Of a DNA stretch of 64,000 nucleotides, positions 1 through 9,064 are shown piece after piece. The position numbers and the translations under genes are program-made. Within the stretch, counting starts at the first letter, position 1, and each line of letters starts with the position of its first letter. Source of the DNA: an uncultured Clostridia bacterium (lineage in GTDB: Bacteria > Bacillota > Clostridia > Christensenellales > UBA1242); assembly GCA_934749845.1 (NCBI GenBank), contig CAKVHQ010000003.1, forward strand, positions 1 through 64,000, given 5' to 3'. The notes under the pieces are model-generated. The model saw nothing but the letters and a program-made list of their open reading frames with translations, was not told the origin of the DNA and ran no database searches.

Positions 1-1770
1 TCCGCTCAAACATCTTTAATTCCATTCCTTGAAAACGATGATACTGTTCGTGCCTTAACAGGTTCAAACATGCAACGTCAAGCAGTTCCACTTTTAAGAG
101 CAGAAAGCCCAATAGTTGGAACAGGTGTTGAACATAGAATTGCTTTGGATAGCGGTGCTATGGTTGTTAGCGATGTTGATGGCGTTGTTGATTATGTTGA
201 TGCAAAAACAATTAAGATTAAACAAGATAATGGCAAAATAAGAACTTTTGAATTAACAAAATTCCAAAAAACAAACAAGGAAACTTGTTACAATCAAAGA
301 CCAAACGTTAAACACGGCGATGTTGTTAAAGCAGGCGATGTTATAGCAGATGGTTACTCCACACAAAACGGAGAACTTGCTCTTGGTAAAAATGTTACTA
401 TTGCATTTATGAACTGGGAAGGTTACAACTACGAAGATGCTATCTTAATTAGCGAAAAATTAGTTAAAGATGACACCTTCACATCCATTGCACTTAAAAC
501 AGAAGAATGTGCAGCAAGGTCAACAAAACTTGGTGATGAAGAAATCACAAGAGATATTCCAAATGTTTCTGAAGAAATGTTAAGAAACTTGGACGAAAAT
601 GGTATCGTTAGAGTTGGTGCAGAAGTTAGACCTGGTGACTACCTTGTTGGTAAGGTTACACCAAAGGGCGAAACAGAACTTACTCCAGAAGAAAGATTGC
701 TTCGTGCAATTTTCGGTGAAAAAGCAAGAGAAGTTAGAGATAACTCATTAAAAGTTCCTCACGGAAGCGGTGGTATCGTTGTTGATGTTCAAGTGTTTAC
801 AAGAAAGAACAAAGACGAACTTGACCCAGGTGTTAACACTTTGGTTAAAGTATACATTGCTAAAAAACGTAAAATCTCAATTGGCGATAAAATGGCAGGT
901 CGTCACGGAAACAAAGGTGTTGTTTCAAGAGTATTGCCAGAACAAGATATGCCATTTATGGCAAACGGTCAACCAGTTGACATCGTTCTTAACCCACTAG
1001 GTGTTCCATCTCGTATGAATATTGGTCAGGTTTTGGAAGTTCATTTAGGTTTGATTGCAAAAACACTTGGCTGGAAAGTTGCAACTCCAACATTTAATGG
1101 TGCAAAAGAAAGCGACATTTTGCAAATGCTTAAAGAAAACAACTTGCCACAAGATGGAAAAATGCAATTATACGATGGCAGAACAGGTGAACCATTTGAA
1201 AACAAAGTTACTGTCGGCGTTATGTATATGATTAAGCTTGAACACATGTCTGAAACAAAAATCCATGCTCGTTCAATCGGTTCTTATGCAGTTGTAACTC
1301 GTCAGCCACTTGGTGGTAAAGCGATGTTCGGTGGACAGAGATTTGGTGAAATGGAAGTTTGGGCACTTGAAGCTTACGGTGCATCACACTTGCTTCAAGA
1401 AATGCTTACAGTTAAGTCCGACGATGTTCAAGGAAGAACAAAAACTTACGAAAGCATCGTTAAGGGCGAACCTATTGCTGAACCTGGTGTTCCAGAAGGC
1501 TTTAAAGTTTTGGTTAAAGAATTCCAAGCAATCGGTCTTGATGTTAAGATTTTAACCAACGACAACAAAGAACTTAGCGTTGACGAAATTGCTCCAGAAG
1601 AAGCAGCACCAAGAAGACTCACTCAAAGCATTGAAAACGAACTTAAAGATATTGACCTTGATGTTGAAAATGCAGATGATGACCTTGGTCTTGAAGATAA
1701 TATGGATACACAAATAGACGAATCTATGTTCGATGAAGAAGATTTGTTCGATGATTTTGATGAAGAATAA
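1..1770 (+). CDS. rpoB: RNA polymerase beta subunit (3' part)
   Basis: This is the C-terminal half of the RNA polymerase beta subunit, which with beta-prime forms the catalytic core of transcription. The reading frame is open from base 1, so the 5' end lies outside the window. The first residues read SAQTSLIPFLENDDTVRALT and continue into SNMQRQAVPLL, a hallmark rpoB block. Further on are the GDKMAGRHGNKGVVS motif and the C-terminal GGQRFGEMEVWALEAYGA motif that contacts beta-prime. The protein ends in a long Asp/Glu-rich tail of about 50 residues. It is followed 11 bases later by rpoC with a GGAG ribosome-binding site, so the two are co-transcribed. Identification is secure from motif identity. 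Confidence 0.98.
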   Translation, partial: SAQTSLIPFLENDDTVRALTGSNMQRQAVPLLRAESPIVGTGVEHRIALDSGAMVVSDVDGVVDYVDAKTIKIKQDNGKIRTFELTKFQKTNKETCYNQRPNVKHGDVVKAGDVIADGYSTQNGELALGKNVTIAFMNWEGYNYEDAILISEKLVKDDTFTSIALKTEECAARSTKLGDEEITRDIPNVSEEMLRNLDENGIVRVGAEVRPGDYLVGKVTPKGETELTPEERLLRAIFGEKAREVRDNSLKVPHGSGGIVVDVQVFTRKNKDELDPGVNTLVKVYIAKKRKISIGDKMAGRHGNKGVVSRVLPEQDMPFMANGQPVDIVLNPLGVPSRMNIGQVLEVHLGLIAKTLGWKVATPTFNGAKESDILQMLKENNLPQDGKMQLYDGRTGEPFENKVTVGVMYMIKLEHMSETKIHARSIGSYAVVTRQPLGGKAMFGGQRFGEMEVWALEAYGASHLLQEMLTVKSDDVQGRTKTYESIVKGEPIAEPGVPEGFKVLVKEFQAIGLDVKILTNDNKELSVDEIAPEEAAPRRLTQSIENELKDIDLDVENADDDLGLEDNMDTQIDESMFDEEDLFDDFDEE

Positions 1771-1781
1771 GGAGAAAAATA

Positions 1782-4700
1782 ATGTACGAATTAAACAATT
1801 TTCATGCAATGAAAATCAGTTTGGCATCACCAGAAAAGATTAGAGAATGGTCTCATGGTGAAGTTACCAAGGCAGAAACAATAAACTATCGTACTCAAAA
1901 ACCAGAGAGAGATGGTTTGTTCTGCGAAAGAATATTTGGTCCAAGAAAAGACTATGAATGTCATTGCGGAAAGTATAAGAGAATAAGACATAAAGGCCTT
2001 ATTTGTGATAAATGTGGTGTTGAAGTTACAGTTTCCAGCGTTCGTAGAGAGCGTATGGGTCACATCGAACTTGCAACTCCTGTTTCGCACATTTGGTTCT
2101 TTAAAAACAACCCTTCAAAAATCGGTTTTGCATTGGATATTCCTGTAAAACAACTCGAACAAGTTTTGTATTATGTAAACTACATCGTTCTTGATGCAGG
2201 AAAAACAGATTTTGAAGTTAAACAAATAATCACAGATAGAGAATACAGAGAGGCTCAAGAAAAATTTGGTCCTAACTGTTGCAGAGTTGGCATGGGTGGA
2301 GAAGCAATTAAGGAACTTCTCCACAAGGTCGACCTTGAAAAAGAAATTGACAAGTTAAAGAAAGAACTTGAAAAAATTAAAAGTTCAAGCCAAAAGAGAA
2401 TTAAAATCGTTAAAAGACTTGATATTTTGGAAGCATTCCACGAATCAGGCAATAAACTTGAATGGATGATTATGGATGTTATTCCAGTTATTCCACCAGA
2501 TTTAAGACCTATGATTCAACTTGATGGTGGAAGATTTGCTACTAACGATTTAAACGATTTGTACAGAAGAGTTATTAACAGAAATATCCGTCTTAAAAAA
2601 CTCATGGAACTTAATGCTCCTGATGTTATTATAAGAAACGAAAAACGTATGCTTCAAGAAAGCGTTGATGCTTTGTTTGATAACGGAAAAAGAGGCAAAC
2701 CAGTTATTGGTGGAAGCAAGGGCAGAGAATTAAAATCAATTAGTGCTGCACTTAAAGGTAAACAAGGTCGTTTCCGTCAAAACTTGCTTGGTAAACGTGT
2801 TGACTATTCTGGTCGTGCAGTTATCGTTATTGGACCAGAACTTAAAATGTATCAATGCGGTGTTCCAAAACAAATGGCTCTTGAATTATTCAAACCATAT
2901 ATTATGAAGCGTCTTGTTGAAATGAACCAATCATACAACATCAAGAGCGCAAAGCGTATGGTAGACCGTGAAAGACCAATCGTTTGGGACGTACTTGACG
3001 AAGTTATTAAAGAACACCCAGTTTTGTTAAACCGTGCTCCAACACTTCACAAACTTTCAATTCAAGCATTTGAACCTGTTTTGGTTGAAGGTAACGCAAT
3101 TAGATTGCACCCACTTGTATGTACTGGCTTTAACGCCGACTTCGATGGTGACCAGATGGCTATCCATGTGCCACTTTCATTAGAAGCACAAACAGAAGCA
3201 AGATTCTTAATGCTTGCAAGCAACAACATCGTTAAACCTGCCGATGGCAAGCCAATCGTAACCCCACAACAAGATATCGTTTTGGGAACTTACTACTTGA
3301 CCATGGAAAAACCAGGCGCAAAAGGTGAAAACAGATGCTTTATTAGCGAAGACGAAGTTGTTATGGCATACCAACTTAAACAAATCGAACTTCACTCTCT
3401 AATTTATGTTAGAAAGACAGTAGATTTCAACGGTAAACCATTAACAGGCAGAGTTAAAACAACCGCAGGAAGAATTATCTTTAACAGAGTAATTCCACAA
3501 GATTTAGGCTTTAAAGATAGAACAACCGAAGATGGTGCACTTGCTTACGAAATCGACTTCCCATCAGGAAAAGACGAATTAGGCAAGATTGTTGCTAAAA
3601 TTTACGAAATTCACGGAACAAGTGAAACATCAAGAATTCTTGATGAAATTAAAGCACTTGGCTACAAATATTCAACATTATCTGGCATTACCATGAACTT
3701 GTTTGATATGGAAATGCCACCAGAAAGAGAACAAGTTATTGCTGAAACAGATAAACTTGTTTTGGAAAACGAAAAACTTTACAAACGTGGCCTTATCACA
3801 AAAAGTGAAAAGAGTGATAGAAACATTAAGTTATGGGAAGAAGCAACGGGCAAAATGAGTAATTTGGTTCGTGCTAACCTTAAAACTTATAACCCATTAA
3901 GAATTATTGCTGTTTCAAAAGCAAGAACTAACCCATCACAGTTGAACCAAGTTTGTGGTATGCGTGGACCTATTACTTCAACATCTAGCGAAAAAATCGA
4001 CATTCCAATTAAGTCTAACTATCGTTTGGGACTTACACCTATTGAATACTTCATGTCTTCTCGTGGTGGTAGAAAAGGTTTGGCCGACGTTGCTATGAAA
4101 ACAGCGGAAGCAGGTTACTTAACAAGAAGACTTGTTGACGTTGCGCAAGAAGTTATCGTTACAACAGAAGACTGTTTTGCAGACCTTGGCGAAAAAGTTA
4201 AAGGTATGCAAGTTAGAAAAGTTGTTATTGACTCAACCGAAATTATCAGCCTTGCAAACAGAATTAAAGGCAGATTTAGTGTTGATGCGATTATCGACCC
4301 TAACACAAAAGAAACCATTGTTGAAGCAAACACAATGATTACACCTGCTCAAGCAAGAAGAATTGAAGAAGCAGGTATCACAGAAGTTACAATAAGAACA
4401 GCATTAACATGTCGTGCTAAAAATGGCATTTGCGCAAAATGTTATGGTAAAGATATGAGTGCAGATAAACTTGTTGGACTTGGAGAAGCCGCAGGTATTA
4501 TCGCTGCTCAATCAATCGGTGAACCAGGTACACAGTTGACCATGAAAAACTTCCATACCGGTGGTGTTTCAACCGCAAGCGATATCACAAGAGGTCTTCC
4601 TCGTGTTGAAGAATTGTTTGAAGCAAGAACACCAAAAGGTATTGCAACTTTGTCCGAAGTTTCAGGCACTGTTGAAATGAAGAAAGAAGATAAACTTGAT

Positions 4701-5372
4701 GTTGCTATCATTCACACACAAGATGGCGATGTAAACTATGTTCTTCCATTTGGCTCAACAGTATTAGTTCACACTGGCGATAAAGTTACCCCAGGTGACC
4801 CATTAACAAAAGGTGCAATTCATCCAGCAGACCTTTTAAGAACTCGTGGTGTTAAAGCAGTTGAAGAATATTTGCTCAACGAAGTTTTGGCTGTTTACGC
4901 AGCACAATCAGTTGAAATCAATCCTAAACATCTTGAAATTATCATTCGTCAAATGTTAAGAAAAGTTCAAATCGAAGAGCAAGGAACAACATCATTGCTT
5001 CCAAGTTCGTTTGTAGATATTAACAAATTTGAAGAAGAAAACCAAAAGGCAATTATGGAAGGTGGCGTTCCAGCCGCAGCAAAACCATTACTTCTTGGTA
5101 TCACAAAAGCAGCACTTTCAACCGAAAGTTTCTTATCTGCTGCATCATTCCAAGAAACCAGCATGGTTCTTACAGAAGCCGCAATTCGTGGCAAAGTTGA
5201 TACATTGCAAGGTATTAAGGAAAATGTTATTATTGGTAAACTTATTCCAGCAGGAACAGGTGTTGAAAAATATCGTGATGTTATGCCAAAAGTAATTCAA
5301 GATGCTTTTGATGAATACAAACCAGTAAAAGATTTTGAATTTGAAGATAACACCGAAGATAATAATGATTAA
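1782..5372 (+). CDS. rpoC: RNA polymerase beta' subunit
   Basis: Complete beta-prime subunit of RNA polymerase, 1196 residues, a normal length for Bacillota. The N-terminal zinc ribbon (CHCGKYKR...CDKCGVEV) lies near residues 60-80. The catalytic magnesium loop NADFDGDQM starts at residue 451 and holds the three aspartates. The second zinc site is CRAKNGICAKCYGKD, near residue 870. The start ATG follows GGAGAAAAATA. The gene is translationally close to rpoB (11-base gap) and ends at a strong hairpin terminator. No insertions or missing catalytic residues were seen. Confidence 0.99.
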   Translation: MYELNNFHAMKISLASPEKIREWSHGEVTKAETINYRTQKPERDGLFCERIFGPRKDYECHCGKYKRIRHKGLICDKCGVEVTVSSVRRERMGHIELATPVSHIWFFKNNPSKIGFALDIPVKQLEQVLYYVNYIVLDAGKTDFEVKQIITDREYREAQEKFGPNCCRVGMGGEAIKELLHKVDLEKEIDKLKKELEKIKSSSQKRIKIVKRLDILEAFHESGNKLEWMIMDVIPVIPPDLRPMIQLDGGRFATNDLNDLYRRVINRNIRLKKLMELNAPDVIIRNEKRMLQESVDALFDNGKRGKPVIGGSKGRELKSISAALKGKQGRFRQNLLGKRVDYSGRAVIVIGPELKMYQCGVPKQMALELFKPYIMKRLVEMNQSYNIKSAKRMVDRERPIVWDVLDEVIKEHPVLLNRAPTLHKLSIQAFEPVLVEGNAIRLHPLVCTGFNADFDGDQMAIHVPLSLEAQTEARFLMLASNNIVKPADGKPIVTPQQDIVLGTYYLTMEKPGAKGENRCFISEDEVVMAYQLKQIELHSLIYVRKTVDFNGKPLTGRVKTTAGRIIFNRVIPQDLGFKDRTTEDGALAYEIDFPSGKDELGKIVAKIYEIHGTSETSRILDEIKALGYKYSTLSGITMNLFDMEMPPEREQVIAETDKLVLENEKLYKRGLITKSEKSDRNIKLWEEATGKMSNLVRANLKTYNPLRIIAVSKARTNPSQLNQVCGMRGPITSTSSEKIDIPIKSNYRLGLTPIEYFMSSRGGRKGLADVAMKTAEAGYLTRRLVDVAQEVIVTTEDCFADLGEKVKGMQVRKVVIDSTEIISLANRIKGRFSVDAIIDPNTKETIVEANTMITPAQARRIEEAGITEVTIRTALTCRAKNGICAKCYGKDMSADKLVGLGEAAGIIAAQSIGEPGTQLTMKNFHTGGVSTASDITRGLPRVEELFEARTPKGIATLSEVSGTVEMKKEDKLDVAIIHTQDGDVNYVLPFGSTVLVHTGDKVTPGDPLTKGAIHPADLLRTRGVKAVEEYLLNEVLAVYAAQSVEINPKHLEIIIRQMLRKVQIEEQGTTSLLPSSFVDINKFEEENQKAIMEGGVPAAAKPLLLGITKAALSTESFLSAASFQETSMVLTEAAIRGKVDTLQGIKENVIIGKLIPAGTGVEKYRDVMPKVIQDAFDEYKPVKDFEFEDNTEDNND

Positions 5373-5381
5373 CTTTAAAAA

Positions 5382-5410
5382 AATAAGACACTAAAATGTC
5401 TTATTTTTTT
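5382..5410 (+). terminator. rho-independent terminator of rpoBC
   Basis: A 9-bp perfect stem (AATAAGACA/TGTCTTATT) with a 6-base loop is followed by a run of T. It lies 10 bases after the rpoC stop codon and closes the rpoBC operon. Confidence 0.9.
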
Positions 5411-5488
5411 GTTGCCTATTTACCTAACACTTAAATTCCAATTAAAATTATTAAAATTATTTTTTTTATCAAAACATTTGTTTTTTGC

Positions 5489-5516
5489 TTGACATTCTTT
5501 CGGGGGGGGGTATTCT
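5489..5516 (+). promoter_or_regulatory. sigma-A promoter with G9 tract in the spacer
   Basis: TTGACA (5489-5494) and TATTCT (5511-5516) form a -35/-10 pair separated by 16 bases. Nine consecutive G (5502-5510) make up the last nine bases of that spacer and abut the -10 box. Predicted transcription starts near 5523, about 26 bases before the ATG of the secreted hydrolase gene. A one-base change in tract length would move the spacer to 15 or 17, so promoter strength should change with slippage. Confidence 0.75.
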
Positions 5517-5548
5517 ATGAGTGAAAAAAAATTTTCAAGGAGAATAGC

Positions 5549-7255
5549 ATGAAATCCTCAAAAGTTAAAAGTAATGTAATACTAACAATAGTGGCTGTGT
5601 TGCTTGCTGTTGCTTTAATCTTGCAAATTACTGGTGCATGGTTCACTGATGTTGCCTCGTCAAAACTTGACGGTGGCGAGTTCAGATTTGGAAAAATTGG
5701 CTCGCTTGATGTCACTGCAAAAAATGTTGAGTGGACAGATTGTGATGGCAATAAAATAACAGATAGAACTGCCGTTATGCCCGGCGATAAACTGGTTAGT
5801 GCTTCATTTTCGGTAACCTATGTTGCAGATGCCGATGATACTAGCACTGATGATGTTTACTATATCATTGAAAAAGATGATATGTTCTATTATTTTGATG
5901 ATAACCAAAATTTAGTTGAAATAACCGACTTTAATGCTTCTGTTATGGCTAAAGGTACAACTTACTCTATTGCATCATCAACAGTTGTTGTTACTATTGA
6001 TGGCGTAAGCTATTCGCTTGATGGTGCAGATAGTTCAAAATCAATTCCAAACTCGGCACAAAATCAAGAAATACAAATGTCGCTAACTGGTGCTTTATAC
6101 ACTGTGAAAATTATTCAAAAATCCAACTTGACGCCAAGTGAAGCTTATGCAATATTATCGGAACAAATTGTTTCTTGGGTTGATGTTGAGCAAACACCAG
6201 AAACTGGATTGCTTGGCGTTTCAGGGCAAACCTATGCGATAGGCACTCACTTAATTATTGATGTTATAGCAGGTCAAACATATAAAATAACAGGTTGGAC
6301 TTCAACATCACCAGATATTTATCCGCTAGCATTTGTTAAAAATGCACAAGGAGAAACAATTCAAACTTTCGGGCTTGAAAAGGGAAATCATATTGGTGAA
6401 ATAATAACTATTCCAAAAGATGCAACTCAACTGGTAATTAACGGAAACGATAAAGGCAATCCCGGATATGTTTCGGCTCAACTAAAAACATTCCATACGC
6501 CAGCAACTGCAAAAGGACTGTTTCTGGGAGATAGCATAATTCAAGGAGTTGGTGTTTTGCCATATAATGATAGTTTGGCAACGCCAACACTCGATGCTGT
6601 TTCGGTTGCCAGTAAAACGCTTAACAAATATATTTTGAATGGCGGAATAGGTGGTTCAACTTACTCACAATATGTTTCAAGTTTCGTTACAATGATAGAT
6701 TCAATTATTAGCGGTGACTATTCGGGACTTGAAACTTATATAGATACCCTTGAAACGAGGTTTCCACTTGAAGGCTTTGATGGAGCATTAACACAATATA
6801 AAAAAATAAAAAAACAAGATATTTCAAGTTTAGATTTTATAGCAATAAGTTTTGGTACAAACGACTGGTATAACGGAACTGTTGCTGATAATAGTAGTGA
6901 TTTATACGATAAAACTACAATTTTAGGTGCATTGCGATACGGAATAAAAAAACTACAAGACAACTATCCAAACTTGAAAATTTTTGTTTTTACTCCAATT
7001 TATAGAGAAAAACTTGGAACAAACAGTGACCAAAACTCTGACACTTATAAAAATAGCGAAGGTATAACTTTAATTCAGTTGGGCGAAAAAATTGAAAGCG
7101 TGTGTTCGGGATTAAATAATGTTTACTGTAAAAATATGTATAGTGTTATAACTTCAAGCACTGCGTCTTCTTATATCAAAGACGGCACACATTGCAATGA
7201 AGCGGGATATAATTTATTAGGTCAAGAATTCGCTAATTTTATTTCATCGCATTAA
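5549..7255 (+). CDS. Secreted SGNH/GDSL-family hydrolase with TasA/SipW-type N-terminus
   Basis: Predicted exported esterase/lipase-like hydrolase of 568 residues. Residues 9-30 form a hydrophobic export segment ending ITGAWFTD, which resembles the SipW-dependent signal class of TasA/camelysin-like proteins. The following 150 or so residues look like a beta-rich surface domain. The C-terminal half is an SGNH hydrolase: GDSIIQG with nucleophile Ser329, a glycine block at 365-369, GTND at 436-439, and DGTH with Asp545 and His548. The substrate is unknown; sugar or peptidoglycan O-acetyl esters are usual for the family. The start follows AAGGAG at 5537-5542. It is monocistronic, between the rpoC terminator and its own terminator. 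Its promoter has the G9 tract described separately. Confidence 0.8.
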   Translation: MKSSKVKSNVILTIVAVLLAVALILQITGAWFTDVASSKLDGGEFRFGKIGSLDVTAKNVEWTDCDGNKITDRTAVMPGDKLVSASFSVTYVADADDTSTDDVYYIIEKDDMFYYFDDNQNLVEITDFNASVMAKGTTYSIASSTVVVTIDGVSYSLDGADSSKSIPNSAQNQEIQMSLTGALYTVKIIQKSNLTPSEAYAILSEQIVSWVDVEQTPETGLLGVSGQTYAIGTHLIIDVIAGQTYKITGWTSTSPDIYPLAFVKNAQGETIQTFGLEKGNHIGEIITIPKDATQLVINGNDKGNPGYVSAQLKTFHTPATAKGLFLGDSIIQGVGVLPYNDSLATPTLDAVSVASKTLNKYILNGGIGGSTYSQYVSSFVTMIDSIISGDYSGLETYIDTLETRFPLEGFDGALTQYKKIKKQDISSLDFIAISFGTNDWYNGTVADNSSDLYDKTTILGALRYGIKKLQDNYPNLKIFVFTPIYREKLGTNSDQNSDTYKNSEGITLIQLGEKIESVCSGLNNVYCKNMYSVITSSTASSYIKDGTHCNEAGYNLLGQEFANFISSH

Positions 7256-7281
7256 ATAAGGTTGAAGCCTTATTTTTTTAT
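7254..7281 (+). terminator. terminator of the SGNH hydrolase gene
   Basis: Stem AAATAAGG/CCTTATTT with loop TTGAAG is followed by T-rich sequence and overlaps the stop codon. Confidence 0.8.
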
Positions 7282-7406
7282 TTTAAAATAAAAATCAAAT
7301 TTAAAAATAACCTTATTTTACAAAAAATTATCATGCAAATATTTTTGTTTTTCTAAAAAATGTGTTAAACTTATTTAACAAGCAATACAATATAGGGGAG
7401 CAGTTA

Positions 7407-7784
7407 ATGAGAAGATTTTTATATCCTTGCGTTATGTATTATGATACGGATAACCAAAACTACGCTGTTGCTTTCCACGATCTTGGTGTTTTCACAGAAG
7501 CCGAGACAGTTGAAAAAGCATATATAAGAGCAAAACTATTTTTAGAATCATATTGCGAATGTGCAATAAATATGGACGCTGACTTTCCTATTCCAACTTC
7601 ATATCAAGATTTGGCAAAAAAATATCCAAGAGATATTGTTCAACTTGTGTTTGCAGAAGTTGGTGAGGCAACTGCCAATTTAAATGAAATGCCACTTGAG
7701 CAACTTCTTGATGATGACGACTTGGAGCAAATTGAAGATGAAATTGTTCCGGGAAAACCTTTTAAACTTAAAGAGATTGAATAA
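7407..7784 (+). CDS. HicB-like protein (orphan antitoxin-type)
   Basis: Small soluble protein of 125 residues whose N-terminal 70 residues (FLYPCVMYYD..., AVAFHDLGVFTEAET) match the HicB antitoxin fold, a partial RNase H-like domain. HicB proteins normally neutralise the HicA mRNA interferase and bind DNA. No HicA-like ORF is adjacent, and the next gene encodes an unrelated protein, so this is either an orphan or a regulator. The C-terminus is acidic (LLDDDDLEQIEDE). I chose the ATG at 7407 because it follows AGGGGAG; an upstream in-frame start would add 15 unrelated residues. The family call is reasonably firm, the function is inferred. Confidence 0.65.
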   Translation: MRRFLYPCVMYYDTDNQNYAVAFHDLGVFTEAETVEKAYIRAKLFLESYCECAINMDADFPIPTSYQDLAKKYPRDIVQLVFAEVGEATANLNEMPLEQLLDDDDLEQIEDEIVPGKPFKLKEIE

Positions 7785-7809
7785 TCGGCATTTGTCGGTT
7801 ATTTTTTTA
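7780..7809 (+). terminator. terminator of the HicB-like gene
   Basis: Hairpin AATAATCG/CGGTTATT (one G-U pair) followed by seven T. Confidence 0.75.
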
Positions 7810-7867
7810 TATCTTTTTGTAAGAAAAAAATAGTATAAAAAATAACTAAAAATTTTTAAAAAGGGTA

Positions 7868-7896
7868 TTTACAAAACGATTTTGTTGTGGTACAAT
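7868..7896 (+). promoter_or_regulatory. sigma-A promoter of the 7922 gene
   Basis: TTTACA (7868-7873), 17-base spacer, TACAAT (7891-7896). The predicted start of transcription near 7903 rules out the ATG at 7901 and supports translation from 7922. Confidence 0.75.
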
Positions 7897-7921
7897 AACC
7901 ATGCAAAAAGGAGAAAGACTT

Positions 7922-8245
7922 ATGTTTAACAATGATGTTATCAGTGCAATGAATAAGGATAGAAGAACCACAAGAGAATACTTTGATGGATATATGGAAA
8001 CTATTGAGTTAGGAAAAGTTGATGCATTAAAAATGGAAGTAACTTTGGATACAAAAGCAATAGAAGAACAAGCAGATTTATTGATGCAACAAACACACAT
8101 GGCAGGCAACCCAATTTACTCAAAAGAATTTGATATCCGCAAGAAAGAAAAATATAATCGTTCTAGCGTTAAGAAAGAAACACAAAAAGCCATTGATGAT
8201 TATGAAAAATTATCAGACGAAGAACTTGATTCTTTAACATTCTAA
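7922..8245 (+). CDS. Small uncharacterised soluble protein
   Basis: A 107-residue protein I do not recognise. It has no membrane segment or signal peptide. It is highly charged and probably helical, with KEKYNRSSVKKETQKAIDDY followed by an acidic end (EKLSDEELDSLTF). The ATG at 7922 follows AAAGGAGAAAGA. It has its own consensus promoter and two tandem terminators downstream, so it is monocistronic. It lies in the accessory stretch between rpoC and rpsL. Nothing in the sequence indicates a function. Confidence 0.7.
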   Translation: MFNNDVISAMNKDRRTTREYFDGYMETIELGKVDALKMEVTLDTKAIEEQADLLMQQTHMAGNPIYSKEFDIRKKEKYNRSSVKKETQKAIDDYEKLSDEELDSLTF

Positions 8246-8251
8246 TTTATG

Positions 8252-8275
8252 CCGACTATTATTAGTCGGTTTTTT
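8252..8275 (+). terminator. terminator after the 7922 gene (first)
   Basis: CCGACTA/TAGTCGG with a four-base loop, then T6. Confidence 0.9.
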
Positions 8276-8281
8276 ATTTTT

Positions 8282-8305
8282 AAGCACAAGTTTTTGTGCT
8301 TTTTT
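8282..8305 (+). terminator. second tandem terminator
   Basis: AAGCACAA/TTGTGCTT hairpin followed by T-rich sequence, immediately after the first terminator. The pair insulates the str operon promoter. Confidence 0.8.
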
Positions 8306-8375
8306 CTTGCCTAAAATTCAATCTATAAATGGTAAAAATTCATGTAAAAAATTTAATGTTTTTTTGGCAAATATG

Positions 8376-8404
8376 TTGACTTAACATATCTTTTTTGTTA
8401 GAAT
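8376..8404 (+). promoter_or_regulatory. sigma-A promoter of the str operon
   Basis: TTGACT (8376-8381), 17-base spacer, TAGAAT (8399-8404). Transcription should start near 8411, about 240 bases before rpsL. Confidence 0.8.
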
Positions 8405-8410
8405 ATTTTT

Positions 8411-8651
8411 CGTAACTTTTTGAAAGTTTATTTTTTTGTATGTAAACCACAAAAAAGTTCAATTAGGATATGCTAAAATCCTGTTGGTTCTAAATTTTAG
8501 AACGACTAGAGAGCATACTATCAAATGAATTTTTATTATAAAAGATGTTGCGATTTTTTTTAGTAATAATTTGTTTTAGAACTCTCTTTAAAATAGTTCA
8601 TGCGTTTGGGTTGAAATGTGTGGCTATCTTAAAAATTAAGGAGGAAAAAAT
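8411..8651 (+). promoter_or_regulatory. long structured 5' leader of rpsL-rpsG-fusA
   Basis: About 240 untranslated bases lie between the promoter and rpsL. They contain two adjacent hairpins: AGGAT (8465-8469) with ATCCT (8478-8482), and the near-perfect GTTCTAAA (8487-8494) with TTTAGAAC (8496-8503). There is also a GAGAG near 8510 that could pair with CTCTC near 8583. No ORF with a ribosome-binding site was seen. Autoregulation by a ribosomal protein or attenuation is plausible but not shown. Confidence 0.5.
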
Positions 8652-9023
8652 ATGCCAACAATAAATCAATTAGTTCGTAAAGGTAGAAAGCAAGTAAGCA
8701 AAAAATCAAAAAGCCCACTCTTGCAAGAATGCCCACAAAAACGTGGTGTATGTCTATCAGTTACAACAACGACACCTAAAAAGCCTAACTCCGCTTTAAG
8801 AAAAATTGCCAGAGTTAAACTTTCAAATGGTCAAGAAGGTACAACATATATTGGCGGAATTGGCCATAACCTTCAAGAGCACAGTGTTGTTATGATTCGT
8901 GGCGGACGTGTTAAGGACTTACCTGGTGTTAGATACCATATAGTTCGTGGCACACTTGATACCGCTGGTGTTGCTAACAGAAAACAAAGCCGTAGTAAAT
9001 ATGGTGCAAAAAGACCTAAATAA
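8652..9023 (+). CDS. rpsL: 30S ribosomal protein S12
   Basis: Ribosomal protein S12 of the decoding centre, 123 residues, normal short bacterial form. The conserved TTTPKKPNSALRKIARVKLS block carries the wild-type lysine that is mutated in streptomycin-resistant strains, and GGRVKDLPGVRYHIVRG is also intact. The ribosome-binding site AAGGAGG lies seven bases before the ATG. It is the first gene of the str operon and follows a long leader. Certain identification. Confidence 0.99.
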   Translation: MPTINQLVRKGRKQVSKKSKSPLLQECPQKRGVCLSVTTTTPKKPNSALRKIARVKLSNGQEGTTYIGGIGHNLQEHSVVMIRGGRVKDLPGVRYHIVRGTLDTAGVANRKQSRSKYGAKRPK

Positions 9024-9064
9024 TAGAGTCTGTTTTCAGTAATTCTAAAACAAAATAGTCGATA

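Noticed and set aside
7407..8245. HicB-like gene and the next small gene as a HicAB toxin-antitoxin pair
   Set aside because: The second protein has no HicA features (no double-stranded RNA-binding fold residues or catalytic His) and has its own promoter and terminator.
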